Shown: positions 10,140-19,111, counted from the first letter of the stretch. The stretch is 64,000 bases of DNA from CAXBES01 sp963974915 (GCA_963974915.1 CAXBES010000009.1:62001-126000); one strand, 5' to 3'. Numbers and translations are program-made. Notes: generated by a model not told the origin, from the sequence alone.

Positions 10140-10418
10140 ATGGCAAGATCGTTAAAAAAAGGACCTTACGTTCACTTTAAGTTAGAGAAGAAAGTACAGC
10201 AAAATGTTGAGTCGAATAAGAAGACTGTGATCAAAACTTGGTCACGAGCTTCAATGATTACTCCTGATTTTGTTGGACAAACTATCGCAGTACATAACGG
10301 ACGTCAATTCGTTCCTGTATATGTTACTGAGAATATGGTAGGACATAAATTAGGAGAATTTTCACCAACAAGATCATACCGTGGTCACGCAGGTGCAAAA
10401 AATAAAGGAAAAAAATAA
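10140..10418 (+). CDS. rpsS: 30S ribosomal protein S19
   Basis: 92 residues. S19 lies in the 30S head with S13. It begins MARSLKKGPYVHFKLEKK and ends with the signature KLGEFSPTRSYRGHAG. The start codon is 3 nt after the rplB stop. Confidence 0.98.
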   Translation: MARSLKKGPYVHFKLEKKVQQNVESNKKTVIKTWSRASMITPDFVGQTIAVHNGRQFVPVYVTENMVGHKLGEFSPTRSYRGHAGAKNKGKK

Positions 10419-10424
10419 TAGGCC

Positions 10425-10835
10425 ATGGGAGTTCGTAAAAGAGAAAGAGCAGAGCAGATCAAGGAAGCAAAGAAGACAATGTACTTTGCGAAATTGAATA
10501 ATTGCCCTACGTCACCGAGAAAAATGCGTTTAATGGCGGATTTAATTCGTGGTGAGAAAGTAGATAAAGCGCTTAATATTTTAAAGTTCAGTTCTAAGGA
10601 GTCATCACGTCGTTTAGAAAAACTTGTATTGTCTGCAATTGCAAACTGGCAAGCTAAGAATGAAGATGCTTCAATTGAAGATGCTGATCTTTTTGTAAAG
10701 GAGATTCGCGTAGATGGAGGTACTATGTTAAAGAGACTTCGTCCGGCACCGCAAGGTCGCGCACACAGAATTAGAAAACGTTCCAATCACGTAACACTCG
10801 TGCTTGGTGCTAACGATAACACACAAAGCAATTAA
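10425..10835 (+). CDS. rplV: 50S ribosomal protein L22
   Basis: 136 residues. L22 reaches into the exit tunnel. It has the family pattern LNNCPTSPRKMRLMADLIRG and the C-terminal hairpin GRAHRIRKRSNHVTLVL. The ATG at 10425 gives an N-terminal extension of about 20 basic residues (MGVRKRERAEQIKEAKK) relative to the shortest L22 proteins; alignment should confirm it. Confidence 0.96.
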   Translation: MGVRKRERAEQIKEAKKTMYFAKLNNCPTSPRKMRLMADLIRGEKVDKALNILKFSSKESSRRLEKLVLSAIANWQAKNEDASIEDADLFVKEIRVDGGTMLKRLRPAPQGRAHRIRKRSNHVTLVLGANDNTQSN

Positions 10836-10838
10836 TAA

Positions 10839-11564
10839 ATGGGACAGAAGACAAATCCAATCGGGAATCGCCTAGGTATTATTAGAGGATGGGAATCCAA
10901 CTGGTACGGAGGTAACGACTACGGCGATAAATTAGCCGAAGACGACAAGATTAGAAAATATGTTCACGCTCGTTTAAGTAAAGCTAGTGTGTCTAGAGTA
11001 ATCATTGAGCGTACGCTTAAACTTGTAACCGTTACTATCACAACGGCTCGCCCTGGAATCATTATTGGTAAGGGAGGTCAAGAGGTAGACAAGTTAAAAG
11101 AAGAGCTTAAGAAGATTACAGATAAAGAGGTACAGATCAATATTCATGAGATCAAGAGACCAGAATTAGATGCTTACTTGGTAGCAGCTAGTATTGCGAG
11201 ACAAATTGAGAATAGAATTTCTTATCGTCGTGCGATAAAAATGGCGATTGCCGCAGCAATGCGAATGAATTCGGAAGGTATTAAAGTTCAGATTTCTGGA
11301 CGATTAAATGGTGCTGAAATGGCACGTTCTGAATCATACAAGGACGGTCGTATTCCTTTATCTACATTTAGAGCTGATATTGACTATGCTTTAGTTGAGG
11401 CACACACTACTTATGGTAGATTGGGTGTTAAGGTATGGATAATGAAAGGCGAAGTTTATGGGAAGAGAGAGCTTTCTCCACTAGTTGGTTTAGCCAAAAA
11501 AGGTGGAAAAGGTGGAAATTCTCAAGGACGAGGTGGAAACAACAAGTCACGTCGTAGAAAGTAA
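10839..11564 (+). CDS. rpsC: 30S ribosomal protein S3
   Basis: 241 residues. S3 forms part of the mRNA entry channel. The KH domain has the GIIIGKGGQEVDKL loop; the C-terminal domain has GRLNGAEMARSE and TTYGRLGVKVWI. The tail (about residues 222-241) is a glycine/arginine/lysine-rich basic extension. Confidence 0.98.
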   Translation: MGQKTNPIGNRLGIIRGWESNWYGGNDYGDKLAEDDKIRKYVHARLSKASVSRVIIERTLKLVTVTITTARPGIIIGKGGQEVDKLKEELKKITDKEVQINIHEIKRPELDAYLVAASIARQIENRISYRRAIKMAIAAAMRMNSEGIKVQISGRLNGAEMARSESYKDGRIPLSTFRADIDYALVEAHTTYGRLGVKVWIMKGEVYGKRELSPLVGLAKKGGKGGNSQGRGGNNKSRRRK

Positions 11565-11583
11565 TTTTTTAAAGTAAAAGAAA

Positions 11584-12003
11584 ATGTTACAACCTAAAAG
11601 AACAAAGTTCCGTAAAATGCAGAAAGGCCGTATGAAGGGTAACGCCGGACGTGGTAATCAACTTTCTTATGGAACCTTTGGTATAAAATCTTTAGATTCA
11701 AATTTCTTGACAGCTCGTCAAATTGAAGCTGCGCGTATTGCGGCAACCCGTTATATGAAAAGAGAAGGTTCTATATGGATCATGATCTTTCCGGATAAAC
11801 CAATTACCAAGAAGCCTCTTGAGGTACGTATGGGTAAAGGAAAAGGGGCTGTAGAATATTGGGCAGCAGTTGTTAAACCTGGTAGAGTTTTGTTTGAAGT
11901 ATCTGGTGTTTCTGTGGAAACTGCAAAAGAGGCATTACGTCTTGCAGCACAAAAGCTTCCTGTGAAAACAAAGTTTATCGTGTCCAGAGATTTTCAGGCT
12001 TAA
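11584..12003 (+). CDS. rplP: 50S ribosomal protein L16
   Basis: 139 residues. L16 organises the A-site region of 23S rRNA. The start MLQPKRTKFRKMQKGRMKG and the signature RMGKGKGAVEYWAAVVKPG are clear. It is followed by rpmC after 18 nt. Confidence 0.98.
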   Translation: MLQPKRTKFRKMQKGRMKGNAGRGNQLSYGTFGIKSLDSNFLTARQIEAARIAATRYMKREGSIWIMIFPDKPITKKPLEVRMGKGKGAVEYWAAVVKPGRVLFEVSGVSVETAKEALRLAAQKLPVKTKFIVSRDFQA

Positions 12004-12021
12004 TTTTTTGAAATTGTCAAT

Positions 12022-12213
12022 ATGAAACAATCAGAGATAAAAGAAGCATCAACAGCAGAGCTACAAGAAAAATTAGCTGAAGCTAAAAAGGCTTATTCAG
12101 ATTTTAAAATGGCTCACACCATTTCACCGTTGGAGAATCCAATACAGTTAAGATCCCACAGAAGATCGATAGCTAGAATTGCGACAGAACTAACTAAAAG
12201 AGAAGTACAATAG
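12022..12213 (+). CDS. rpmC: 50S ribosomal protein L29
   Basis: 63 residues forming two helices. L29 sits beside L23 at the tunnel exit. The pattern MKQSEIKEASTAELQEKL with the C-terminal RRSIARIATELTKRE is typical. Confidence 0.95.
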   Translation: MKQSEIKEASTAELQEKLAEAKKAYSDFKMAHTISPLENPIQLRSHRRSIARIATELTKREVQ

Positions 12214-12226
12214 TACGAGCTGAAAG

Positions 12227-12487
12227 ATGGAAGAAAAAAGAAACTTAAGAAAAGAACGTATTGGTGTTGTTACTAGTAACAAAATGGATAAATCTATTGT
12301 AGTTGCTGAAGTAAAGAAAGTTAAACACCCTATGTACGGAAAGTTCGTGTTAAAGACAAAGAAATATGTTGCGCACGATGAGACAAATGACTGCAACGAA
12401 GGAGATACTGTAAAGATCATGGAAACAAGACCTTTAAGTAAAACTAAATGTTGGAGATTAGTAGAAGTAATTGAAAGAGCGAAGTAA
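12227..12487 (+). CDS. rpsQ: 30S ribosomal protein S17
   Basis: 86 residues. S17 is a primary 16S rRNA binder with an OB fold. RKERIGVVTSNKMDKSIVV and GDTVKIMETRPLSKTKCWRL match the family signature. Confidence 0.97.
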   Translation: MEEKRNLRKERIGVVTSNKMDKSIVVAEVKKVKHPMYGKFVLKTKKYVAHDETNDCNEGDTVKIMETRPLSKTKCWRLVEVIERAK

Positions 12488-12489
12488 TT

Positions 12490-12858
12490 ATGATACAACA
12501 AGAATCAAGACTAAAAGTCGCAGATAATACAGGAGCAAAAGAAGTTCTTACCATTCGAGTATTGGGTGGTACTAAGAAGAGATATGCTTCAATTGGCGAT
12601 AAGATTGTAGTTTCTGTAAAAGATGCTACACCTAACGGTACCGTTAAGAAAGGTACTGTATCTACAGCGGTTGTTGTGCGTACAGTAAAGGAAGTGAGAA
12701 GACCCGATGGCTCTTACATTCGTTTCGACGATAATGCGTGTGTACTTTTAAACGCCACTGGTGAGATGAGAGGAACACGTGTTTTTGGACCTGTAGCGAG
12801 AGAACTTCGTGATAAGCAATTTATGAAAATAGTATCATTGGCGCCAGAGGTGCTTTAA
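12490..12858 (+). CDS. rplN: 50S ribosomal protein L14
   Basis: 122 residues, exactly the usual length. L14 lies at the subunit interface. It starts MIQQESRLKVADNTGAKEV and contains RPDGSYIRFDDNACVLLN and GTRVFGPVARELR. Confidence 0.98.
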   Translation: MIQQESRLKVADNTGAKEVLTIRVLGGTKKRYASIGDKIVVSVKDATPNGTVKKGTVSTAVVVRTVKEVRRPDGSYIRFDDNACVLLNATGEMRGTRVFGPVARELRDKQFMKIVSLAPEVL

Positions 12859-12859
12859 T

Positions 12860-13186
12860 ATGAAAACTAAGATGACAAAGCTTAAAATTAAATCGGGAGA
12901 TACAGTAGTAGTTACAGCCGGAGAACACAAAGGTTCTGAAGGTAAGGTGATGAAAGTTATCCTTGAGAAAAACAAAGCAATTGTAGAAGGGGTTAACATG
13001 GTAAAGAAACATGAGAAGCCAAGTGCGGCTAATCCTCAAGGTGGAATTATCGAGAAGGAAGCTTCAATACATATATCAAACCTATCGCTGATCGACCCAA
13101 AATCGGGGAAAGCAACGCGAGTAGGATACAAAATGGAAGACGGAAAAAAAGTACGTTTTTCTAAAAAATCGAATCAAGTATTATAG
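12860..13186 (+). CDS. rplX: 50S ribosomal protein L24
   Basis: 108 residues. L24 initiates 50S assembly. The KOW motif KSGDTVVVTAGEHKGSEGKV is near the N-terminus. The ATG at 12860 follows the rplN stop by one base; a second ATG at 12872 would remove four residues and cannot be excluded. Confidence 0.96.
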   Translation: MKTKMTKLKIKSGDTVVVTAGEHKGSEGKVMKVILEKNKAIVEGVNMVKKHEKPSAANPQGGIIEKEASIHISNLSLIDPKSGKATRVGYKMEDGKKVRFSKKSNQVL

Positions 13187-13188
13187 TT

Positions 13189-13740
13189 ATGGGATATTCA
13201 CCAAGACTTAAGGACGAGTACAAGAGCAGAGTAGTAAATGCTCTTACAGATGAGTTTGGTTACAAGAATGTAATGCAGGTTCCAAAATTAGAGCGCATTG
13301 TTGTGTCTCGTGGTGTTGGAGCGGCGGTAGCCGACAAGAAGTTGATCGACTATTCGGTAGATGAATTAACTAACCTTACAGGTCAGAAAGCTGTGGCAAC
13401 AATTTCTAAAAAGGATGTTGCTACCTTTAAACTTCGTAAAGGAATGCCAATTGGTGCAAGAGTAACACTACGCGGAGAGCGTATGTACGAGTTTCTTGAT
13501 AGACTTGTTACTTCTGCATTACCAAGGGTGCGTGACTTTAATGGAATTAAGGCAACAGGTTTCGACGGAAGAGGTAATTATTCACTAGGTATTACTGAAC
13601 AAATTATTTTTCCTGAAATCGATATCGACAAAGTGAAGAAGATTGAAGGGATGAACATTACGTTTGTGACGACTGCTCAAACCGATAAGGAAGCAAAAGC
13701 ATTATTAACTGAACTAGGATTACCTTTTAAAAAGAACTAA
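13189..13740 (+). CDS. rplE: 50S ribosomal protein L5
   Basis: 183 residues. L5 binds 5S rRNA and bridges to the 30S head. The signature LTGQKAVATISKKDVATFKL and RMYEFLDRLVTSALPRVRDF are present. Confidence 0.98.
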   Translation: MGYSPRLKDEYKSRVVNALTDEFGYKNVMQVPKLERIVVSRGVGAAVADKKLIDYSVDELTNLTGQKAVATISKKDVATFKLRKGMPIGARVTLRGERMYEFLDRLVTSALPRVRDFNGIKATGFDGRGNYSLGITEQIIFPEIDIDKVKKIEGMNITFVTTAQTDKEAKALLTELGLPFKKN

Positions 13741-13743
13741 GAG

Positions 13744-14013
13744 ATGGCTAAAGAATCAATGAAAGCCCGTGAGGTTAAGAGACAAAAAATGGTAAAGAAG
13801 TATGCTGAAAAGCGCAAAGCTTTGAAAGAAGCCGGCGACTGGGAAGCTCTACAGAAATTACCAAAAAATGCTTCTCCGGTTCGTTTACATAATCGTTGTA
13901 AACTAACAGGAAGACCTAAAGGGTACATGAGAACTTTTGGTATTTCGCGTGTTATGTTCCGTGAAATGGCTAATAAAGGATTAATCCCGGGGGTTAGAAA
14001 AGCATCTTGGTAG
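13744..14013 (+). CDS. rpsN: 30S ribosomal protein S14 (zinc-free long form)
   Basis: 89 residues. This is the long form without the two CxxC zinc motifs: the only cysteine is in HNRCKLTGRPKGYMRTFGIS. S14 lies in the 30S head. It starts 3 nt after the rplE stop. Confidence 0.97.
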   Translation: MAKESMKAREVKRQKMVKKYAEKRKALKEAGDWEALQKLPKNASPVRLHNRCKLTGRPKGYMRTFGISRVMFREMANKGLIPGVRKASW

Positions 14014-14109
14014 AACGAAGTGTTTTTCGTTTAACGTTAAAATTATAAATTGGTTGAAGGTTCGATTGCGATAGTTCGTATCGAAAACCACTTCCGCAAA
14101 TTAATATAT

Positions 14110-14511
14110 ATGAATACAGATCCAATTTCGGATTATCTAACGAGAGTTAGAAATGCAGTTAAAGCAGGACATCGCGTTGTAGAGATTCCGGCTTCTAACC
14201 TAAAAAAAGAAATCACGAAGATTCTTTTTGATCAGGGTTATATTTTAAGCTATAAGTTTGAAGACGATAAAGGCCATCAAGGTACTATTAAGATCGCCTT
14301 AAAGTACGATAAGCTTACAAAAGATCCAGTAATTAAAAAGATTCAAAGAATTAGTAAACCAGGTTTACGTAAGTACGCAAGTTCAACCGAACTTCCACGA
14401 ATTTTGAATGGTTTGGGAATTGCAATTGTTTCAACTTCTTCGGGAGTTATGACAGGAAAGCAAGCTCAGGCTCAGAAAGTAGGTGGAGAAGTATTGTGTT
14501 ACGTATACTAA
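14110..14511 (+). CDS. rpsH: 30S ribosomal protein S8
   Basis: 133 residues. S8 is a central-domain organiser and, in E. coli, the repressor of the spc operon. The ATG at 14110 gives MNTDPISDYLTRVRNAVKAG, the normal start; a longer frame from a TTG at 14050 adds 20 residues with no family match. The signature STSSGVMTGKQAQAQKVGGE is at the C-terminus. The preceding 96-nt spacer (14014-14109) shows no strong hairpin. Confidence 0.97.
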   Translation: MNTDPISDYLTRVRNAVKAGHRVVEIPASNLKKEITKILFDQGYILSYKFEDDKGHQGTIKIALKYDKLTKDPVIKKIQRISKPGLRKYASSTELPRILNGLGIAIVSTSSGVMTGKQAQAQKVGGEVLCYVY

Positions 14512-14524
14512 AAATAGACAAGAA

Positions 14525-15067
14525 ATGTCAAGAATAGGTAATAACCCGGTAGCAGTTCCAGAAGGAGTTACAGTTGATGTAAAAGACAACGTAATTACCG
14601 TAAAAGGAAAATTAGGAGAGTTAACTCAGGAGTATTCTGATGTTACAATAAAGGTAGAAGACGGAAATGTAATTTTCGAACGCCCTTCAGATTTTAAAGA
14701 TCACAGAGCAAAACACGGTTTGTACAGATCACTTGTTTACAACATGATCGAAGGTGTTTCAAAAGGATGGTCTAAAGAACTTGAATTAGTAGGTGTGGGA
14801 TACCGTGCCAGTAATCAAGGTCAGAAATTAGATCTTGCTTTAGGTTTTTCTCATAATATCGTTTTAGATATTGCTCCCGAAGTAAAAGTGGAAACTGTTT
14901 CAGAAAAAGGGAAGAATCCAATAGTTAAATTAACTTCATTTGACAAACAATTGGTAGGTCAAGTAGCTGCAAAGATACGAGGCTTCCGTAAGCCAGAACC
15001 TTACAAAGGAAAAGGTGTGAAGTTTGTAGGTGAACAAATTAGAAGAAAAGCAGGTAAATCTGCATAA
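14525..15067 (+). CDS. rplF: 50S ribosomal protein L6
   Basis: 180 residues. L6 lies near the factor-binding site. The ATG at 14525 gives MSRIGNNPVAVPEGVTVDV; an earlier in-frame ATG at 14483 lies inside rpsH and is rejected. The C-terminal signature PEPYKGKGVKFVGEQIRRK is intact. Confidence 0.98.
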   Translation: MSRIGNNPVAVPEGVTVDVKDNVITVKGKLGELTQEYSDVTIKVEDGNVIFERPSDFKDHRAKHGLYRSLVYNMIEGVSKGWSKELELVGVGYRASNQGQKLDLALGFSHNIVLDIAPEVKVETVSEKGKNPIVKLTSFDKQLVGQVAAKIRGFRKPEPYKGKGVKFVGEQIRRKAGKSA

Positions 15068-15078
15068 GAAATATAGTT

Positions 15079-15435
15079 ATGGCATTATCAAAACAAGATA
15101 GAAGAAGTCGTTTGCGTTACAGAATACGTAAGACTATTTCGGGAACAGAGCAGCGTCCGCGTTTGGCTGTTTTCAGAAGTAATAAAGAGATCTATGCTCA
15201 ACTTATTGACGATGTAAGTGGAAAAACCATTACTGCTGCATCTTCAAGAGATAAAGATATAGATGCTTCTAAAGTGAATAAAGTAGAAGCTGCAAAATTA
15301 GTGGGTAAGGCAATCGCTGAAAAAGCACAAAAGGCAGGCGTTGAAACTGTGTCTTTTGACAGAGGTGGTTACTTATATCACGGAAGAGTAAAATCATTAG
15401 CTGAAGGGGCACGCGAAGGCGGTCTAAAATTCTAA
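15079..15435 (+). CDS. rplR: 50S ribosomal protein L18
   Basis: 118 residues. L18 binds 5S rRNA. The arginine-rich start MALSKQDRRSRLRYRIRKT and the C-terminal FDRGGYLYHGRVKSLAEGAR are diagnostic. Confidence 0.98.
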   Translation: MALSKQDRRSRLRYRIRKTISGTEQRPRLAVFRSNKEIYAQLIDDVSGKTITAASSRDKDIDASKVNKVEAAKLVGKAIAEKAQKAGVETVSFDRGGYLYHGRVKSLAEGAREGGLKF

Positions 15436-15440
15436 GTAGT

Positions 15441-15965
15441 ATGTATCAAGATTATAAAAACGTAGAATTAGTAAAACCTGGAGGTCTTGAATTAAAAGAT
15501 CGTTTGGTAGGTGTGCAACGTGTTACAAAAGTAACAAAAGGGGGTAGAGCCTTCGGATTTTCAGCTATTGTAGTTGTAGGAGACGAAAATGGAGTAGTTG
15601 GACACGGCTTAGGGAAATCTAAGGATGTGGCAAGTGCGATTGCAAAGGCAATAGAAGACGCTAAGAAAAATTTAGTTCGAATTCCTCTGAACAAAACGAC
15701 ACTTCCTCATGAGCAAAAAGGAAAATACGGTGGTGCAAGAGTAAATCTTTTACCAGCAGCTCCCGGTACCGGTGTGATCGCCGGTGGTGCGGTACGGGCA
15801 GTATTGGAAGCAGTAGGTGTACACGATGTATTATCTAAATCGCAAGGTTCGTCTAACCCACATAACGTGGTAAAGGCTACTTTCGATGCTTTATTACAAT
15901 TGCGCAGTGCGCAAACCGTTGCAAAACAAAGAGGAATCTCTTTAGAGAAATTGTTTAAAGGATAA
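15441..15965 (+). CDS. rpsE: 30S ribosomal protein S5
   Basis: 174 residues. S5 contributes to decoding accuracy at the mRNA entry side. The double-stranded-RNA-binding part has LKDRLVGVQRVTKVTKGGR, followed by the GHGLGKSKDVASAI loop. It starts 5 nt after rplR. Confidence 0.98.
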   Translation: MYQDYKNVELVKPGGLELKDRLVGVQRVTKVTKGGRAFGFSAIVVVGDENGVVGHGLGKSKDVASAIAKAIEDAKKNLVRIPLNKTTLPHEQKGKYGGARVNLLPAAPGTGVIAGGAVRAVLEAVGVHDVLSKSQGSSNPHNVVKATFDALLQLRSAQTVAKQRGISLEKLFKG

Positions 15966-15977
15966 ACGATAGAAGAA

Positions 15978-16157
15978 ATGGCAAAAATTAAAGTAACAAA
16001 GGTAAAGAGTGCAATTAACCGTACTCAAAACCAAAAGAGAACGTTAGAGGCACTTGGACTTCGTAAGATTGGACAGGTTGTTGAACATGACGATACGCCA
16101 AACATTCTTGGTATGGTAAATAAAGTTAAACATTTGGTTTCAGTTGAAACCGTTTAA
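15978..16157 (+). CDS. rpmD: 50S ribosomal protein L30
   Basis: A 59-residue protein read directly from the sequence: MAKIKVTKVKSAINRTQNQK at the start, then TLEALGLRKIGQVVEHDDTP and a short C-terminus ending in SVETV. Length and motif match L30. It fills the usual place between rpsE and rplO, 12 nt after rpsE. Confidence 0.96.
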   Translation: MAKIKVTKVKSAINRTQNQKRTLEALGLRKIGQVVEHDDTPNILGMVNKVKHLVSVETV

Positions 16158-16167
16158 GATATACAAA

Positions 16168-16620
16168 ATGAATTTAAGCAACTTAAAACCTGCAGAAGGT
16201 TCGGTTAAAAAAGAAGGAAAGCGAGTAGGTCGCGGACAAGGTTCTGGAAAAGGTGGTACTGCAACTCGTGGTCACAAAGGAGCTAAGTCTCGTTCCGGAT
16301 ATTCCAAGAAAATTGGTTTCGAAGGAGGGCAGATGCCACTTCAACGTCGTGTACCTAAGTTTGGTTTTACCAATATTAACCGAAAAGAATATCAAGGTGT
16401 AAACCTGGATACGCTTCAGCAATTGGTTGACGATAAAAAAATAAAGGATACTGTAGACTTCGAAGCCCTAGTTGGTTTAGGTCTTGCCGGTAAGAACGAA
16501 ATGGTGAAGATCTTAGGACGTGGGGAATTAAAGGCAAAGTTAAAAGTATCTGCTCATAAGTTTACTGCCTCTGCACAAAAAGCTATAGAAGCTGCTGGTG
16601 GTGAAGTAGTAACCATGTAA
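16168..16620 (+). CDS. rplO: 50S ribosomal protein L15
   Basis: 150 residues. L15 is a late 50S assembly protein. The ATG at 16168 gives MNLSNLKPAEGSVKKEGKRV, the family start; an in-frame TTG at 16144 inside rpmD is rejected. The glycine-rich GRGQGSGKGGTATRGHKG stretch is characteristic. Confidence 0.97.
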   Translation: MNLSNLKPAEGSVKKEGKRVGRGQGSGKGGTATRGHKGAKSRSGYSKKIGFEGGQMPLQRRVPKFGFTNINRKEYQGVNLDTLQQLVDDKKIKDTVDFEALVGLGLAGKNEMVKILGRGELKAKLKVSAHKFTASAQKAIEAAGGEVVTM

Positions 16621-16633
16621 TCAAAGAATAAGG

Positions 16634-17977
16634 ATGAAATTTATTGAGACCTTAAAAAATGTTTGGAAAATAGAGGAACTACGAAATCGTATCATAGTTA
16701 CCTTAGGACTGTTATTAGTGTATCGTTTTAGTGCACAGGTAACATTACCTGGTATTGATGCGTCAAAGTTAGCTGAATTCTCTGGTAATTTCGACGCCGG
16801 TGGAATTGGTGGATTACTTAATGCATTTACAGGAGGAGCATTCGCAAATGCTTCAGTTGTAGCATTAGGTATTATGCCATATATCTCTGCTTCCATTGTG
16901 GTTCAATTAATGCAAATTGCTGTTCCTTATCTTCAGAAATTACAAAAAGAAGGAGAAAGTGGAAGAAAAAAGATCAATCAGATAACAAGATGGTTAACCA
17001 TAGGTATTTGTTTGGTACAGGCACCAAGTTATCTTGCAGGTCTTCCTGCTCTTGGTGTGCCTACTGAAGCTTTCATATTGGGTCAAACGCCGATGTTCTA
17101 CATCTCTTCTGTTATTATTTTAGTAACAGGTTGTGTGTTTGCAATGTGGTTAGGAGAGAAAATCACTGATAAAGGAATTGGAAATGGTATCTCTATATTA
17201 ATTATGGTGGGTATTATTGCCACTATGCCATTGTCTTTTGTACAGGAGTTCGCTGCGAGAGTATTCGAATCTAATGGAGGACTTATCATGATCCTTATCG
17301 AACTTGTAATCTGGTTTGTAATTATTCTACTAAGTGTCCTGTTAGTGATGGCAGTTAGAAAGATACCGGTACAGTATGCACGTAGAACAGCTACCGGAGG
17401 ATATGAGAAAAACATATTTGGTGCGAGACAATTTATTCCGTTGAAGTTAAATGCTTCTGGAGTAATGCCTATCATCTTTGCACAGGCAATTATGTTTGTT
17501 CCATCTGCGGTTGCAGGATTATCGAAGAGTGATTGGGCACAGAGTGTTCAGGCAACATTTAGTGATATTTTCGGATTATGGTACAACGTAGTATTTGCTG
17601 CCTTGATCATCATATTTACGTATTTCTACACTGCAATTACGGTGCCAACTAACAAAATGGCTGATGACCTTAAGCGTAGTGGTGGATTTATTCCTGGCAT
17701 TAAACCAGGAGGTGATACTGCAGAATTTTTAGACAGAATTATGTCACAGATCACATTACCAGGATCTATCTTTTTAGCATTGATAGCCATCTTCCCTGCA
17801 TTTGTGGTGAAGTTGATGGGAATTCAACAAGGATGGGCGTTGTTCTACGGAGGAACATCACTTTTAATTATGGTAGGTGTGGCAATCGATACAATGCAAC
17901 AAATTAATTCCTATTTATTGAATCGTCATTACGATGGTTTGATGAAGTCGGGTAAAAACAGAAAAGCAGTAGCATAA
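16634..17977 (+). CDS. secY: Preprotein translocase subunit SecY
   Basis: 447 residues with ten predicted membrane segments. SecY is the protein-conducting channel of the inner membrane, working with SecE, SecG and SecA. TM2 has the plug region GIMPYISASIVVQLMQ; the cytosolic loop has KIPVQYARR before the SecA-contact region. Unlike many bacteria, neither adk nor map separates secY from infA here. Confidence 0.98.
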   Translation: MKFIETLKNVWKIEELRNRIIVTLGLLLVYRFSAQVTLPGIDASKLAEFSGNFDAGGIGGLLNAFTGGAFANASVVALGIMPYISASIVVQLMQIAVPYLQKLQKEGESGRKKINQITRWLTIGICLVQAPSYLAGLPALGVPTEAFILGQTPMFYISSVIILVTGCVFAMWLGEKITDKGIGNGISILIMVGIIATMPLSFVQEFAARVFESNGGLIMILIELVIWFVIILLSVLLVMAVRKIPVQYARRTATGGYEKNIFGARQFIPLKLNASGVMPIIFAQAIMFVPSAVAGLSKSDWAQSVQATFSDIFGLWYNVVFAALIIIFTYFYTAITVPTNKMADDLKRSGGFIPGIKPGGDTAEFLDRIMSQITLPGSIFLALIAIFPAFVVKLMGIQQGWALFYGGTSLLIMVGVAIDTMQQINSYLLNRHYDGLMKSGKNRKAVA

Positions 17978-17980
17978 ATT

Positions 17981-18196
17981 ATGGCAAAACAACCAGCAAT
18001 AGAACAAGACGGAAGTATTGTAGAAGCATTATCTAACGCGATGTTTCGAGTAGAACTGGAAAACGGTCATATCGTAACTGCGCATATTTCGGGGAAGATG
18101 CGTATGCACTATATTAAATTATTACCCGGAGATAAAGTAAAATTAGAAATGAGCCCATACGATTTAACAAAGGCTCGCATAACATACAGATACTAA
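17981..18196 (+). CDS. infA: Translation initiation factor IF-1
   Basis: 71 residues with an S1/OB fold. IF-1 occupies the A site during initiation. MAKQPAIEQDGSIVEALSNA and the KLEMSPYDLTKARITYRY end match the family. Confidence 0.98.
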   Translation: MAKQPAIEQDGSIVEALSNAMFRVELENGHIVTAHISGKMRMHYIKLLPGDKVKLEMSPYDLTKARITYRY

Positions 18197-18197
18197 A

Positions 18198-18314
18198 ATG
18201 AAAGTTAGAGCATCAGTTAAGAAAAGAAGTGCCGACTGCAAAATTGTTCGCAGAAAGGGCAGATTATATGTAATTAATAAGAAGAACCCAAAGTTCAAAC
18301 AAAGACAAGGATAA
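18198..18314 (+). CDS. rpmJ: 50S ribosomal protein L36, zinc-site-lacking form
   Basis: 38 residues starting one base after the infA stop: MKVRASVKKRSADCKIVRRK, then GRLYVINKKNPKFKQRQG. Length and framework match L36. Of the usual zinc ligands (C11, C14, C27, H33) only C14 remains: position 11 is Ser, 27 is Asn and 33 is Phe, so this copy should not bind zinc. Confidence 0.95.
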   Translation: MKVRASVKKRSADCKIVRRKGRLYVINKKNPKFKQRQG

Positions 18315-18317
18315 GTT

Positions 18318-18692
18318 ATGGCAAGAATCGCAGGTGTAGATATCCCTAAACAAAAAAGGGGTGTAATCGCGTTAACGTATATCTTCGGAATTGGTAAAAG
18401 CCGTGCCCAAGATATTTTGAAAAAAGCCGGAGTTAGCGAAGACAAAAAAGTAAACGAATGGAACGATGATGAAATCGGTGCTATTCGTGAGGCAGTAGGA
18501 TCTTTCAAAATTGAAGGTGAATTACGTAGCGAAGTTCAATTAAGCATTAAGCGCTTAATGGATATTGGTTGTTACAGAGGTATTCGTCACAGAACGGGAT
18601 TACCGTTACGTGGACAACGTACTAAGAACAATTCAAGAACAAGAAAAGGAAAACGTAAAACAGTTGCAAACAAGAAAAAAGCAACTAAATAA
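18318..18692 (+). CDS. rpsM: 30S ribosomal protein S13
   Basis: 124 residues. S13 contacts the P-site tRNA and the 50S subunit. MARIAGVDIPKQKRGVIALT and the C-terminal GIRHRTGLPLRGQRTKNNSR are diagnostic. Confidence 0.98.
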   Translation: MARIAGVDIPKQKRGVIALTYIFGIGKSRAQDILKKAGVSEDKKVNEWNDDEIGAIREAVGSFKIEGELRSEVQLSIKRLMDIGCYRGIRHRTGLPLRGQRTKNNSRTRKGKRKTVANKKKATK

Positions 18693-18701
18693 CCTTGAGA
18701 T

Positions 18702-19094
18702 ATGGCAAAGTCTAGCGCAAAAAGTACAAAAAAACGTAAAGTTAATGTTGAATCTACAGGGGCAGCACACGTTACTGCATCATTTAACAACATTATCATT
18801 TCCTTGACCAATAAAAACGGAGATGTTATCTCTTGGTCTTCTGCCGGTAAAATGGGTTTTAGAGGGTCTAAGAAGAATACTCCCTACGCAGCTCAATTAG
18901 CGGCCGAAGATTGTGCAAAAGTAGCACATGAAGCAGGTTTAAGAAAAGTAAAGGTTTATGTAAAAGGACCGGGTAACGGAAGAGAATCTGCTATTCGATC
19001 AATTCATAATTCAGGGATTGAAGTAACCGAAATAATCGATGTTACACCAATGCCACACAATGGATGTAGACCTCCAAAAAGAAGAAGAGTTTAA
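18702..19094 (+). CDS. rpsK: 30S ribosomal protein S11
   Basis: 130 residues. S11 forms part of the platform near the Shine-Dalgarno helix site. It has SFNNIIISLTNKNGDVISW and the C-terminal signature DVTPMPHNGCRPPKRRRV. Confidence 0.98.
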   Translation: MAKSSAKSTKKRKVNVESTGAAHVTASFNNIIISLTNKNGDVISWSSAGKMGFRGSKKNTPYAAQLAAEDCAKVAHEAGLRKVKVYVKGPGNGRESAIRSIHNSGIEVTEIIDVTPMPHNGCRPPKRRRV

Positions 19095-19111
19095 TAAATA
19101 AATATCAATCT

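Noticed and set aside
14050..14109. TTG-initiated extension of rpsH
   Set aside because: Twenty non-family residues; the ATG at 14110 gives the standard S8 N-terminus.
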